From the NCBI RefSeq assembly GCF_000762405.1, contig NZ_JRPQ01000092.1, positions 1-33,616 of the forward strand: 33,616 bases of DNA, given 5' to 3'. This DNA comes from Hoylesella timonensis S9-PR14. GTDB lineage: Bacteria > Bacteroidota > Bacteroidia > Bacteroidales > Bacteroidaceae. Positions 26,158-33,554 of the stretch are shown one piece after another (the first letter of the stretch is position 1; each line of letters starts with the position of its first letter). The position numbers and the translations under genes were made by a program. The notes under the pieces were generated by a model. That model searched no databases. It saw only the letters and a list, made by a program, of their open reading frames with translations, and had not been told where the DNA came from.

Positions 26158-26642
26158 TGGGCTGGAACTTGAATAATATATGGTGGTTGATTCGCAATCT
26201 TTAATACACTGTCTTGATTATTTTTAAGCATATCCAACACGTTGCTTTCCCTGCTTTTCTCGGTAAGCTGACTGCTGCTGGATAAAGCCTTATATCTTGC
26301 ATCTTTAAGTTCTTTCTGAAGTTTATCAATCTCGATAAGGTTTTGCTGAACACTGTAACGATTAGAGATGTAAATGATGGTAAAGAACGTAATAAGGAGG
26401 AAAATCCAAATTTGTTTGCGTACAGTAGACGTAGTTAGAATATCTCCACCAAGAATCTTTCTTAAAGTAAAGTTTCTCGATAAAGGTGCTTCTTCTTCAC
26501 GCGCTTGCTCTTTGATAACCTCTTTTAAGGTTGGCGCTTCTTCGCTGTCTTTATCTACCGAAGAATCCAATGCTACATCCGCATCTTTGTAAGCGTCTGT
26601 GGGAATGGGCTGTATATCTATGTCTTTTTCGTCCGTTGTCAT
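26154..26642 (-). CDS. ftsL: FtsL-like cell division protein
   Basis: A 162-residue bitopic membrane protein: an acidic cytoplasmic part (about 1-75), a membrane segment (77-93) and a periplasmic coil starting SVQQNLIEIDKLQKELKDAR (97-116). Size, topology and position between rsmH and ftsI fit FtsL, which forms a complex with FtsQ and FtsB and activates FtsWI. Sequence conservation is low, so position carries much of the call. The cytoplasmic part is longer than in E. coli FtsL (121 residues in total). Both ends overlap neighbours by four bases (ATGA). Confidence 0.8.
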   Translation of the reverse strand: MTTDEKDIDIQPIPTDAYKDADVALDSSVDKDSEEAPTLKEVIKEQAREEEAPLSRNFTLRKILGGDILTTSTVRKQIWIFLLITFFTIIYISNRYSVQQNLIEIDKLQKELKDARYKALSSSSQLTEKSRESNVLDMLKNNQDSVLKIANQPPYIIQVPAQ

Positions 26643-27577
26643 ATCTTCTCAGCGATTCTTAGTTTAGCACTTCGGCTACGTGGATTTTCCTGTTGCTCTT
26701 GTGGTGTAGGCGTGATAACCTTATTGTTCAAAAGTTTGAAAGTCGTTTCAATTCTTCCGAAGAAGTCTTGCTGCACTTTTCCTTGTACGTTGCCTGTCTT
26801 CATGATGTTTTTTACCATGCGATCCTCTAAGGAGTGATAGGTGATAACGACCAATCTCCCACCAGTAGTCAACAACTCTTGAGCACTGTTGAGCAACTCT
26901 TTTAATGCCTCCATCTCATGGTTAACTTCGATACGGAGTGCTTGGAATAGCTTCGCAAGTTCTTTCTTCTCACGCTCTTTTCCAAAAACAGCTTCCACTG
27001 CTTGTATCAAGTCATGGGTACTTGCAAAGTTCTTTTGACTTCTGGCTTTGACTAATAGCGATGCTATCCTTCGTGCATTTTTAAGTTCTCCATACAAATA
27101 GAAAATATCAGCCAACTGTTCTTCATCGTAGGTGTTAACCACATCAGCAGCTGTCAGCGATGCCTTGGTGTTCATGCGCATATCGAGTGGAGCATCAAAC
27201 CTGAATGAGAAACCCCTATTTTCATCATCGAAATGATGACTCGAAACACCGAGGTCAGCCAATATCCCATCTATCTTTTCTATTTTGTAATACCTCATCC
27301 AGTTCTTCAAGTATCTGAAGTTTGAACGAATAAAGGTAAAGTTATCCTGCAACAGCACCTCATGTCCTTCTTGTCGAATGTTTTTTTCCGCATCCAAGTC
27401 CTGATCAAAACTGAAAAGATGTCCTTTATCATTGAGTTGAGAAAGTATTTTCATAGAATGCCCCCCTCCACCAAAAGTGGCATCAACATAAATGCCCTCT
27501 GGGTGAATGTTCAATCCCTCAATACTTTGTTCTAAAAGAACGGGGACATGGTAACTTCCTGCTGTCTTTATCATCAT
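26639..27577 (-). CDS. rsmH: 16S rRNA m4C1402 methyltransferase RsmH
   Basis: S-adenosylmethionine-dependent enzyme (also called MraW) that N4-methylates C1402 of 16S rRNA at the ribosomal P site. The 312 residues show the SAM-binding VDATFGGGGHS (31-41), FDQD (57-60), ADLGVSSHHFDD, a TYHSLEDR motif and the conserved C-terminal ENPRSRSAKLR. The first two codons are both Met; the ATG at 27577 overlaps the mraZ stop as ATGA, while the second begins at 27574. Second gene of the division operon. Confidence 0.97.
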   Translation of the reverse strand: MMIKTAGSYHVPVLLEQSIEGLNIHPEGIYVDATFGGGGHSMKILSQLNDKGHLFSFDQDLDAEKNIRQEGHEVLLQDNFTFIRSNFRYLKNWMRYYKIEKIDGILADLGVSSHHFDDENRGFSFRFDAPLDMRMNTKASLTAADVVNTYDEEQLADIFYLYGELKNARRIASLLVKARSQKNFASTHDLIQAVEAVFGKEREKKELAKLFQALRIEVNHEMEALKELLNSAQELLTTGGRLVVITYHSLEDRMVKNIMKTGNVQGKVQQDFFGRIETTFKLLNNKVITPTPQEQQENPRSRSAKLRIAEKI

Positions 27578-28050
27578 TTTGAAGAATTGATTGTCGTCTT
27601 TTCTGTCGCTGAATTCATCAGGTGCTGCAACGCCTCTCCAAACTCCTGTGAGTCCATGAAAGGCTCTTTGACACGCTCATTGCACCACACTTCTATGGTG
27701 TCGTCCATTCCAATAAATCTGACTGATTGCTCAATATGAGCCAACATTTGATATCTTTTGGGGATGAGAAAGCGACCATTTCCATCTAAGGTCAACAATT
27801 CTGCATCTGACACAAATTGTCGAAAGATTTGTTGTTCTGCCGCATTCCACCGAGATAGTTTTGCACGCAAGTTATCTAATTGCTCATTCCAAACGCTTTC
27901 GGGATAGAGCGTGAGGCAAGATTGAAATACATCTTTGCGCAACACCAACACTTCTTCGCCAGATGCTTGTAGCACCTTGCGGAATGTGGCTGGGAGAAAG
28001 ACTCTACCCTTGGCATCAACCTTGGCTTCTATATTTCCTAAAAAACGCAT
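27574..28050 (-). CDS. mraZ: Transcriptional regulator MraZ
   Basis: DNA-binding regulator that controls its own division operon. The 158 residues contain two SpoVT/AbrB-like swapped-hairpin units with the motifs DAKGRVFLPATFRK (12-25) and DGNGRFLIPKRY (about 88-99). MraZ forms rings and binds TGGGN repeats with a 10-bp period; two such boxes (28104-28118) lie upstream and overlap this gene's promoter. First gene of the operon. Confidence 0.95.
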   Translation of the reverse strand: MRFLGNIEAKVDAKGRVFLPATFRKVLQASGEEVLVLRKDVFQSCLTLYPESVWNEQLDNLRAKLSRWNAAEQQIFRQFVSDAELLTLDGNGRFLIPKRYQMLAHIEQSVRFIGMDDTIEVWCNERVKEPFMDSQEFGEALQHLMNSATEKTTINSSK

Positions 28051-28086
28051 GTGTACCTATTTTATAAGCAAAAATTTATTTGCTGT

Positions 28087-28118
28087 CAAAGATACATAAA
28101 ATTCCCCACATTTCCCCA
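28087..28118 (-). promoter_or_regulatory. mraZ promoter with MraZ operator
   Basis: On the minus strand the -7 box TATCTTTG is at 28094-28087. Two TGGGG boxes lie at 28118-28114 and 28108-28104, exactly 10 bp apart (TGGGG, ATAAT-like five-base gap, TGGGG), which is the spacing known for MraZ in E. coli. The upstream box sits where the -33 element would be, and there is no TTG there. Binding should therefore block this promoter, giving autorepression. The boxes are seen; their binding by MraZ is inferred. Confidence 0.75.
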
Positions 28119-28359
28119 CTTTTATACTTAAAATCTATATTTCAATAAAAATTTGCAATATTTAACGGTTCAACTCCTGTGTGTTCTACCTCCTCGAATG
28201 AAATAATTACCCTTGAAAAAAAAAATTTAATGATATCCGACTTGTCATGAACCCACTTTTGAGCTTGTAGAATGATACGCCTTGCTGCAATGAAGTAACA
28301 GTTGAGATAATTTTTGAACAATTTTGCATAAAGAAGCGGTATATTACAAAAACTTATGT
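28119..28359. other. Intergenic region between the mraZ and glsA-like promoters
   Basis: About 340 bases separate the mraZ start from the divergent acyltransferase start. Apart from the two promoters at its ends it holds an AT-rich segment with a run of ten A around 28218-28228. I see no gene or strong hairpin. Confidence 0.6.
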
Positions 28360-28367
28360 TACATTTG
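28360..28367 (+). promoter_or_regulatory. -7 box of the glsA-like gene
   Basis: TACATTTG matches TAnnTTTG and lies 24 bases before the ATG at 28392. It overlaps an in-frame ATG at 28356, which rules that codon out as the start. No good -33 element was seen. Confidence 0.5.
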
Positions 28368-28391
28368 CAATCTATAAGTTTTATTGTTTCA

Positions 28392-29219
28392 ATGCACGAA
28401 GAAATAGAGAAAACCATAGATATTGATGAAATCTTGAAAAATAAATTGGGGGACAAGGTCAACTATCTCCCCCATTTTGTTGCGTCATGGCTCAAAAAAA
28501 TTACTCATCAAGACGAAATCAATGTCTTTCTTTGGAATCATCGACATCTAACAGGAACAGAATGGTTGGAAGCCTGTATCGATTTCTTGGATGTCACCTT
28601 GGAGATACAAGGCGAAGAAAACCTGCCTGATCCGCACAATGGAAAACTTTATACCTTTGTGTCCAACCACCCCTTGGGAGGTGCAGACGGTGTGGCGTTA
28701 GGTGCTATTATTGGGCGACATTATGGCAACCTGTTCCGTTATCTGCTCAACGACTTGCTTCTCAATCTTCCTGCATTAAAGCCTGTGAGCATCGGTATCA
28801 ACAAAACAGGCAAGCAAGGAAGGAACTTTCCTGCCATGGTAGAGGAAGGATTTCAGAGTGACAACCACATCATCATGTTTCCAGCAGGACTCTGTTCACG
28901 AAAAATAAATGGTCAAATTCGTGATATTCCATGGAAGAAAACTTTTATTTCCAAAAGCGTGGAGCATCATCGGGATGTCGTGCCCATTCACTTCGATGGT
29001 CGAAATTCTGACAAATTCTATCTTATAGCTCATCTCTGTAAAGTTTTTCGCCTAAAGGTTAACCTGGCGATGCTGTTCCTTGTAGATGAGATGTTCAAGA
29101 ATAAACATCAAACTTTCCATGTGAAAATTGGAAAACCTATACCTTGGCAGACTTTTGACAAGTCTAAGACACCCATAGAATGGGCGCAATATGTTCAAAA
29201 CATTGTTTACCAATTATAG
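28392..29219 (+). CDS. Lysophospholipid-type O-acyltransferase, GlsA-like
   Basis: A 275-residue protein of the PlsC/LPLAT superfamily. The acyltransferase signature is NHPLGGAD (92-99), close to the usual NHxxxxD form. FPAGLCSRK (163-171) is a typical second motif, followed by IPWKKTFI and VVPIHFDGRNS. Together with the next gene it resembles the GlsA/GlsB pair of Bacteroides, where GlsA O-acylates the hydroxy-fatty-acyl glycine made by GlsB to give glycine lipids. The start at 28392 (MHEEIE) follows the -7 box at 28360. That the product is a glycine lipid rather than an ornithine lipid is inferred from the taxon. Confidence 0.85.
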   Translation: MHEEIEKTIDIDEILKNKLGDKVNYLPHFVASWLKKITHQDEINVFLWNHRHLTGTEWLEACIDFLDVTLEIQGEENLPDPHNGKLYTFVSNHPLGGADGVALGAIIGRHYGNLFRYLLNDLLLNLPALKPVSIGINKTGKQGRNFPAMVEEGFQSDNHIIMFPAGLCSRKINGQIRDIPWKKTFISKSVEHHRDVVPIHFDGRNSDKFYLIAHLCKVFRLKVNLAMLFLVDEMFKNKHQTFHVKIGKPIPWQTFDKSKTPIEWAQYVQNIVYQL

Positions 29220-29335
29220 CCCGCAAAGGATGAAATAAAGAAATATAAATATCAATCAGACGTAGAAAGATGAGCGTTGACCCTTACCCAGCCACCAGTA
29301 AATCTATTCTTTCTCACCAATCCTCGAAAAGAACC

Positions 29336-30325
29336 ATGCAGCAAGAGATTATTGACCCCATAGATAAAGAGCTTTTGAAAACGGAATTAACGCCTGACAA
29401 GCGTCTAAGGATGACCAATAAAAGTCATAATAAGATTTTCGTCATCACAGCTCACAACGCCCCTCACGTAATGAAAGAAATAGGGCGTTTGCGCGAAATT
29501 GCTTTCCGTACGGCTGGAGGAGGAACAGGAAAGTCAATGGATATCGACGAATACGACACCTGCGAAAACTGTTATAAACAACTCATTGTCTGGAATCCTG
29601 ATGCAGATGAAATTATTGGGGGGTATCGCTATCTGTGTGGTGAAGATTGGGAACTTGACGAAGATGGGCAACCTAAATTAGCAACGAGTCATCTCTTCCA
29701 TTTTTCTGAAAAGTTTTTGAAAGACTACATGCCCTACACCGTGGAGTTAGGACGCTCGTTTGTCAGTTTAGAATATCAAAATGTGCGTAGAAACACCAAG
29801 AGTATTTTTGCCTTGGACAACTTGTGGGACGGCTTAGGGGCATTGACGGTGCTCAACCCCAAACTCAAATATTTCTTTGGAAAGATGACCATGTATCCGT
29901 CGTACATTCGTAAAGGGCGGGATATGATACTTTACTTTTTGGAAAAACATTTTGGAGATCACGAGCATTTGATTGTTCCCATGCGACCTTTGAAGATAGA
30001 AGCGAATCCGCAGGAGTTAGACGCATTGTTCTGTGGGAATGATTTTAAAGCCAATTATCGAATACTAAATCGAGAAATCCGTCAGTTAGGCTATAACATT
30101 CCGCCATTAGTCAATGCCTATATGGGCTTGAGTCCTACCATGAAACTTTTTGGTACAGCTATCAATGATGGATTTGGCGACGTGGAAGAGACAGGCATCT
30201 TAATAGCCGTGGATGAAATATTGGAAGAAAAAAGAGTAAGACACATCGAGAGCTTTATCAAGGAACACCGCGAATCGCTCGAAATCACATCAGGCGCGAA
30301 CAAGGTCATTTACAAAGATAAATAA
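29336..30325 (+). CDS. Amino-acid N-acyltransferase, GlsB/OlsB-like (GNAT fold)
   Basis: A 329-residue protein of the OlsB/GlsB N-acyltransferase family, which transfers a 3-hydroxyacyl chain to an amino acid amine (glycine in Bacteroides, ornithine elsewhere). Motifs seen: GRLREIAFRTAGGGTGK (50-66), YDTCENCYKQLIVWNP (73-88) and ELGRSFV (137-143). Members are often annotated as hemolysin-like. The ATG at 29336 was chosen because MQQEIIDPIDKELL is the expected family start; an in-frame ATG at 29270 would add 22 polar residues and cannot be excluded. It follows the O-acyltransferase by 116 bases without its own promoter, so the two are probably cotranscribed. Confidence 0.85.
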   Translation: MQQEIIDPIDKELLKTELTPDKRLRMTNKSHNKIFVITAHNAPHVMKEIGRLREIAFRTAGGGTGKSMDIDEYDTCENCYKQLIVWNPDADEIIGGYRYLCGEDWELDEDGQPKLATSHLFHFSEKFLKDYMPYTVELGRSFVSLEYQNVRRNTKSIFALDNLWDGLGALTVLNPKLKYFFGKMTMYPSYIRKGRDMILYFLEKHFGDHEHLIVPMRPLKIEANPQELDALFCGNDFKANYRILNREIRQLGYNIPPLVNAYMGLSPTMKLFGTAINDGFGDVEETGILIAVDEILEEKRVRHIESFIKEHRESLEITSGANKVIYKDK

Positions 30326-30342
30326 AACTTGTTCTGCTAATT

Positions 30343-30382
30343 CTGACAGACGTTGGGAGAACGCAAAAACTGACAAGCGTTG
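30343..30382 (+). repeat. Direct repeat upstream of the GH92 gene
   Basis: CTGACAGACGTTG (30343-30355) and CTGACAAGCGTTG (30370-30382) match at 11 of 13 positions and are 27 bp apart. They lie about 110 bases before the GH92 start and could be a regulator site. No clear promoter matches the Bacteroidota consensus between them and the gene; TTTG at 30430-30433 with TATACTGA at 30453-30460 is a weak candidate. Confidence 0.4.
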
Positions 30383-30490
30383 ATTCCTCCAATAAGGTCA
30401 TGCGCCCCACAGGTTCTTTCACCTTCGCTTTTGGAAAGGAAACGTTAAATTTTATACTGAATATAAATCTATTATTAAATAATAAAACAA

Positions 30491-32854
30491 ATGAATATGA
30501 GAAAAATTTCGATGATGCTATTAGCATTCGTTGGCATGTTGGGAATGGTGTCGTGTACGAATACTGAAAGTGCATCCAAAGAAGACTTTACTACTTATGT
30601 AGAGCCTCGCATAGGAACGGCTCATTGTCGCTATTTCCACATGGCACCGGGTGCCTTGCCTTTTGGTATGGCAAAGCCTGGACCGTCTACCAATGGTCAT
30701 TATGGTAACAAGTCGGGCTGGGAGGCTACTGGGTATGATTATCGTGACAAGAGTATTGAGGGATTTCCTTGTTTGCATGAATTTCAGATTGGTGGCATCA
30801 CGCTGATGCCTACCGTGGGACAGCTTTTCACTGTACCAGGCGATACCGCCATGACGGGTGAGCGCAAAGGCTATCGCTCTACGTTCTCCCACGATGATGA
30901 GGTGGCAACAGCAGGTTATTACTCTGTATTGTTGAAAGACTACAACGTCACAGCAGAGGTTACTGCCACCACACGTGTGGCATTTCAGCGTTACACTTTC
31001 CCTGAAAGTAAAGAGAGTCGAATATTGTTCGACATCGGCAATCGACAAGGCGAGAGTGGCGCCGTAAAGGATGCCAAGGTTGAAATCAAAGATAATGGAA
31101 CGGTCGTAGAAGGCTGGGTGATTACCTTGCCCGAATACGTGAAGAAATATCAGCCGGGGGCTGAGGTTCCTCTGTATTTCTATGCGGTCATCGACAAGAA
31201 ACCTACCGCTGTGGGAACTTTCAACGGCGAAAAGGTAAAGAAAGACTCACTGACTGCTAACGGACTTGGTGCGGGTGCGTACCTTACTTTCGAGACTTCT
31301 AATCAGGAAAAGATTACCGTGAAAGTAGGTGTCTCCTACACTTCTGTAGAAAATGCGCGCTTGAATTTGGAAACAGAGGCAAAGGACATGGCTTTTGATG
31401 AAGCCAAGAAACAGTCGCACGACACTTGGAACGAGCATTTGAGTCGCATCGCAGTAGAAACAGAGAACAAAGACGACAAGGTGAAATTCTACACAGGATT
31501 GTATCACGCCATCTTGGGTCGTGGTATTGCCAGCGATGTCAATGGTGCCTATCCTAAACACGACGGTACGATAGGACAGATTGAAACGAAAGACGGAAAG
31601 CCAGCTTTCAACCTCTATAACACTGACGCCATGTGGGGAGCACAATGGAATCTCAACCAAGTATGGATTATGGCTTACCCAGAACACATGTCAGACTTTA
31701 TCAGCAGTCACCTGCAGGTGTTCAAAGACAGTGGTTGGTTGGGCGATGGCTTAGCCAACAGTCGCTATGTATCGGGTGTGGGAACCAACCAACTCAGTTT
31801 GATGATTGCAGCAGCTTATGCTTGTGGCATTCGTGATTTTGATGTCAACTTGGCTTACGAGGCTTGCCGAAAGAACGAACTGGATGGCGAGAACCGCCCA
31901 TTTGGTGCAGGAAAGACCGATACCAAACTCTTTGTAGAACACGGCTATGTGCCTCATCAAGACACAGGTGAGGGGGCTGATGAAATGTTTATGTTCTCAG
32001 CATCGCACACTTTAGAGTATGCGTTTAGTGCATGGGCAACGGCACAAATGGCAAAGGCGTTGGGGAAAACCGACGATTACAACCAGCTCATGTCGCTGTC
32101 GAAAGGTTGGGAGCGAATTTATGACAAAGAAACCAACTTCGTACGTCCAAAGAAAGCGGATGGAAAGTTTATCGACAACTTCAACCCAATGCAGGTATGG
32201 CGCGGTTTCCAAGAGGGTAATGCATGGCAATATACCTTCTATGTGCCTCACGATGCCAAGGCTTTGGCGGATAAAGTGGGGACGGAAGTTTTCACCAACC
32301 GCTTGGACAGCATCTTCACCCAGTCGCAAAAACTAATCTTTAGTGGCGGTACAGAGGTAGGAGCATTCGCTGGTTTGGAGACACTATACAACCAAGGTAA
32401 CCAGCCTTGTCTACACATTTCATGGATGTTCAACGAAGCAGGCAAACCGTCGCACACGCAAAAATGGGTTCGTGCCATTTTGAACGAGTTCTATGGCACC
32501 GACGGCATCCACGGTTACGGCTACGGTCAGGATGAAGACCAAGGACAGCTGGGCGCATGGTTCGTACAATCTTCCATCGGTATGTTCGACGTGAAAGGCT
32601 TGACGGCACAAGAGCCAGCCTTTGGATTAGGTAGTCCTCTGTTCAACAAAATCACCATTCGTCTAAACAAGGATTATTATCCTGGCAAACAATTCGTTAT
32701 TCAGGTGAAGGACAACAGCAAGGACAATATCTACGTGCAAGAGTACAAACTCAATGGAGATGTGCTGAACAGTACCTACCTGCCTTTTGCTACCTTTGCC
32801 AAAGGTGGAAAGTTAGAGGTGACAATGGGTAACACGCCCAAGGATAAATACTAA
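30491..32854 (+). CDS. GH92 alpha-mannosidase lipoprotein
   Basis: Calcium-dependent exo-alpha-mannosidase of glycoside hydrolase family 92, which trims mannose from N-glycans, yeast mannan or related host glycans. The 787 residues begin with a lipoprotein signal peptide (lipobox MVSC, Cys22). An N-terminal beta-sandwich starts at YVEPRIGTAHCR (36-47) with MAPGALPFGMAKPG, and the alpha/alpha barrel from about 325 holds the catalytic parts. EGNAWQYTFYVPHD (575-588) supplies the likely acid Glu575, and GQDEDQGQLGAW (679-690) the likely base pair Asp681/Asp683. The protein is probably on the cell surface or in the periplasm. No susC/susD pair or other glycan enzyme is adjacent within the window. 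A strong terminator follows. Confidence 0.94.
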   Translation: MNMRKISMMLLAFVGMLGMVSCTNTESASKEDFTTYVEPRIGTAHCRYFHMAPGALPFGMAKPGPSTNGHYGNKSGWEATGYDYRDKSIEGFPCLHEFQIGGITLMPTVGQLFTVPGDTAMTGERKGYRSTFSHDDEVATAGYYSVLLKDYNVTAEVTATTRVAFQRYTFPESKESRILFDIGNRQGESGAVKDAKVEIKDNGTVVEGWVITLPEYVKKYQPGAEVPLYFYAVIDKKPTAVGTFNGEKVKKDSLTANGLGAGAYLTFETSNQEKITVKVGVSYTSVENARLNLETEAKDMAFDEAKKQSHDTWNEHLSRIAVETENKDDKVKFYTGLYHAILGRGIASDVNGAYPKHDGTIGQIETKDGKPAFNLYNTDAMWGAQWNLNQVWIMAYPEHMSDFISSHLQVFKDSGWLGDGLANSRYVSGVGTNQLSLMIAAAYACGIRDFDVNLAYEACRKNELDGENRPFGAGKTDTKLFVEHGYVPHQDTGEGADEMFMFSASHTLEYAFSAWATAQMAKALGKTDDYNQLMSLSKGWERIYDKETNFVRPKKADGKFIDNFNPMQVWRGFQEGNAWQYTFYVPHDAKALADKVGTEVFTNRLDSIFTQSQKLIFSGGTEVGAFAGLETLYNQGNQPCLHISWMFNEAGKPSHTQKWVRAILNEFYGTDGIHGYGYGQDEDQGQLGAWFVQSSIGMFDVKGLTAQEPAFGLGSPLFNKITIRLNKDYYPGKQFVIQVKDNSKDNIYVQEYKLNGDVLNSTYLPFATFAKGGKLEVTMGNTPKDKY

Positions 32855-32910
32855 GAAATGTAAATATATTTCATATTTTATTTGGAAGTATAAATAACCT
32901 CCAAAATCTC

Positions 32911-32960
32911 AAGAAAACGTGCATAACTACTCAAAATTTGACAGTTATGCACGTTTTCTT
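32911..32960 (+). terminator. Terminator after the GH92 gene
   Basis: A perfect 18-bp stem (32911-32928 with 32943-32960) with a 14-base loop lies 57 bases after the stop, and the right arm runs into TTTTCTTTTCTC. The A-rich left arm means it can also act in the other direction. Confidence 0.85.
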
Positions 32961-33421
32961 TTCTCTTCATAACTTCCTTATATTCAAAGTTTTAGTTATC
33001 CCTCTTAGCAACGTTGGCATCGTTCACATATCATAGCGTTATTAACTCATGGAGATAAGCGGCTTATCTCCGTAACTTTGTTGCCTTATCTCCATGGGTT
33101 AGTCGCCTTATCTCCATGAGTTAAGAAAAGCACCTAAATGACGCAAGGCAAATGAAAGCAAATTGTCAAGATTTTTACCAATTCTTCTTTGTGACATAGA
33201 CGAAAATGAGATGACTACTATTTGGCTTTTTAGGATGCTCGTTGTCCACATTTAATAACCGACACCTATTTTCATTCCGTGGTTGGGTGGTGACTATCGG
33301 AAAACAATTGATTTCTACAACGCTAAACGTCCGCACATGAGCATAGGAATGAAAATTCACATCACCATCCATTTAAGCAAAGCGTTTGGATGTAACCCCT
33401 TTGGAAAAAGAAGAAAAATAG
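32961..33421. other. Gene-free stretch with a repeat array
   Basis: I see no convincing gene between the GH92 terminator and the promoter at 33422. A 65-codon minus-strand frame at 33175-33372 has no recognisable feature. The main content is the 22-bp repeat array at 33038-33128. Confidence 0.55.
33038..33128. repeat. Array of 22-bp units, one inverted and three direct
   Basis: CTTATCTCC starts at 33063, 33085 and 33107, exactly 22 bp apart, each followed by a variable half (GTAACTTTGTTGC, ATGGGTTAGTCGC, ATGAGTTAAGAAA). A fourth unit lies inverted to the left. Its 18 bases at 33042-33059 are the exact reverse complement of 33107-33124. The inverted unit and the first direct unit form a near-perfect palindrome with 10-bp arms (33051-33060 and 33062-33071). 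Inside lies TAACTTTG (33073-33080), which matches the -7 consensus. The spacing of about two helical turns suggests a protein-binding array or a recombination site. Confidence 0.75.
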
Positions 33422-33452
33422 TTGTATATCTGTTTAATATTAGCTATCTTTG
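33422..33452 (+). promoter_or_regulatory. Promoter of the gene at the window edge
   Basis: TTG at 33422-33424 is followed after 20 bases by TATCTTTG (33445-33452), a full -33/-7 match. The expected start of transcription is near 33459, leaving a leader of about 95 bases before the ATG at 33555. Confidence 0.75.
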
Positions 33453-33554
33453 ACACGCTAAAAACAGATGAACGATGTTTACGGGTTCACTTACCCACAA
33501 ATTTACTTACGGCTGGTTCTATAAATTACCACCGCACATAGTCATTAAATGTTT

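Noticed and set aside
12177..28050. Unusual gene content in the division operon
   Set aside because: The order mraZ to ftsZ is the standard dcw layout; absence of murF, ddl and murB from the cluster is common in Bacteroidota.
29270..29335. Longer N-terminus for the GlsB-like protein
   Set aside because: Adds 22 polar residues not expected in the family; the frame from 29336 starts with the typical sequence. Not fully excluded.
33038..33128. CRISPR array
   Set aside because: The repeat part is only 9-14 bases, the spacing is 22 bp, one unit is inverted and there are no cas genes.
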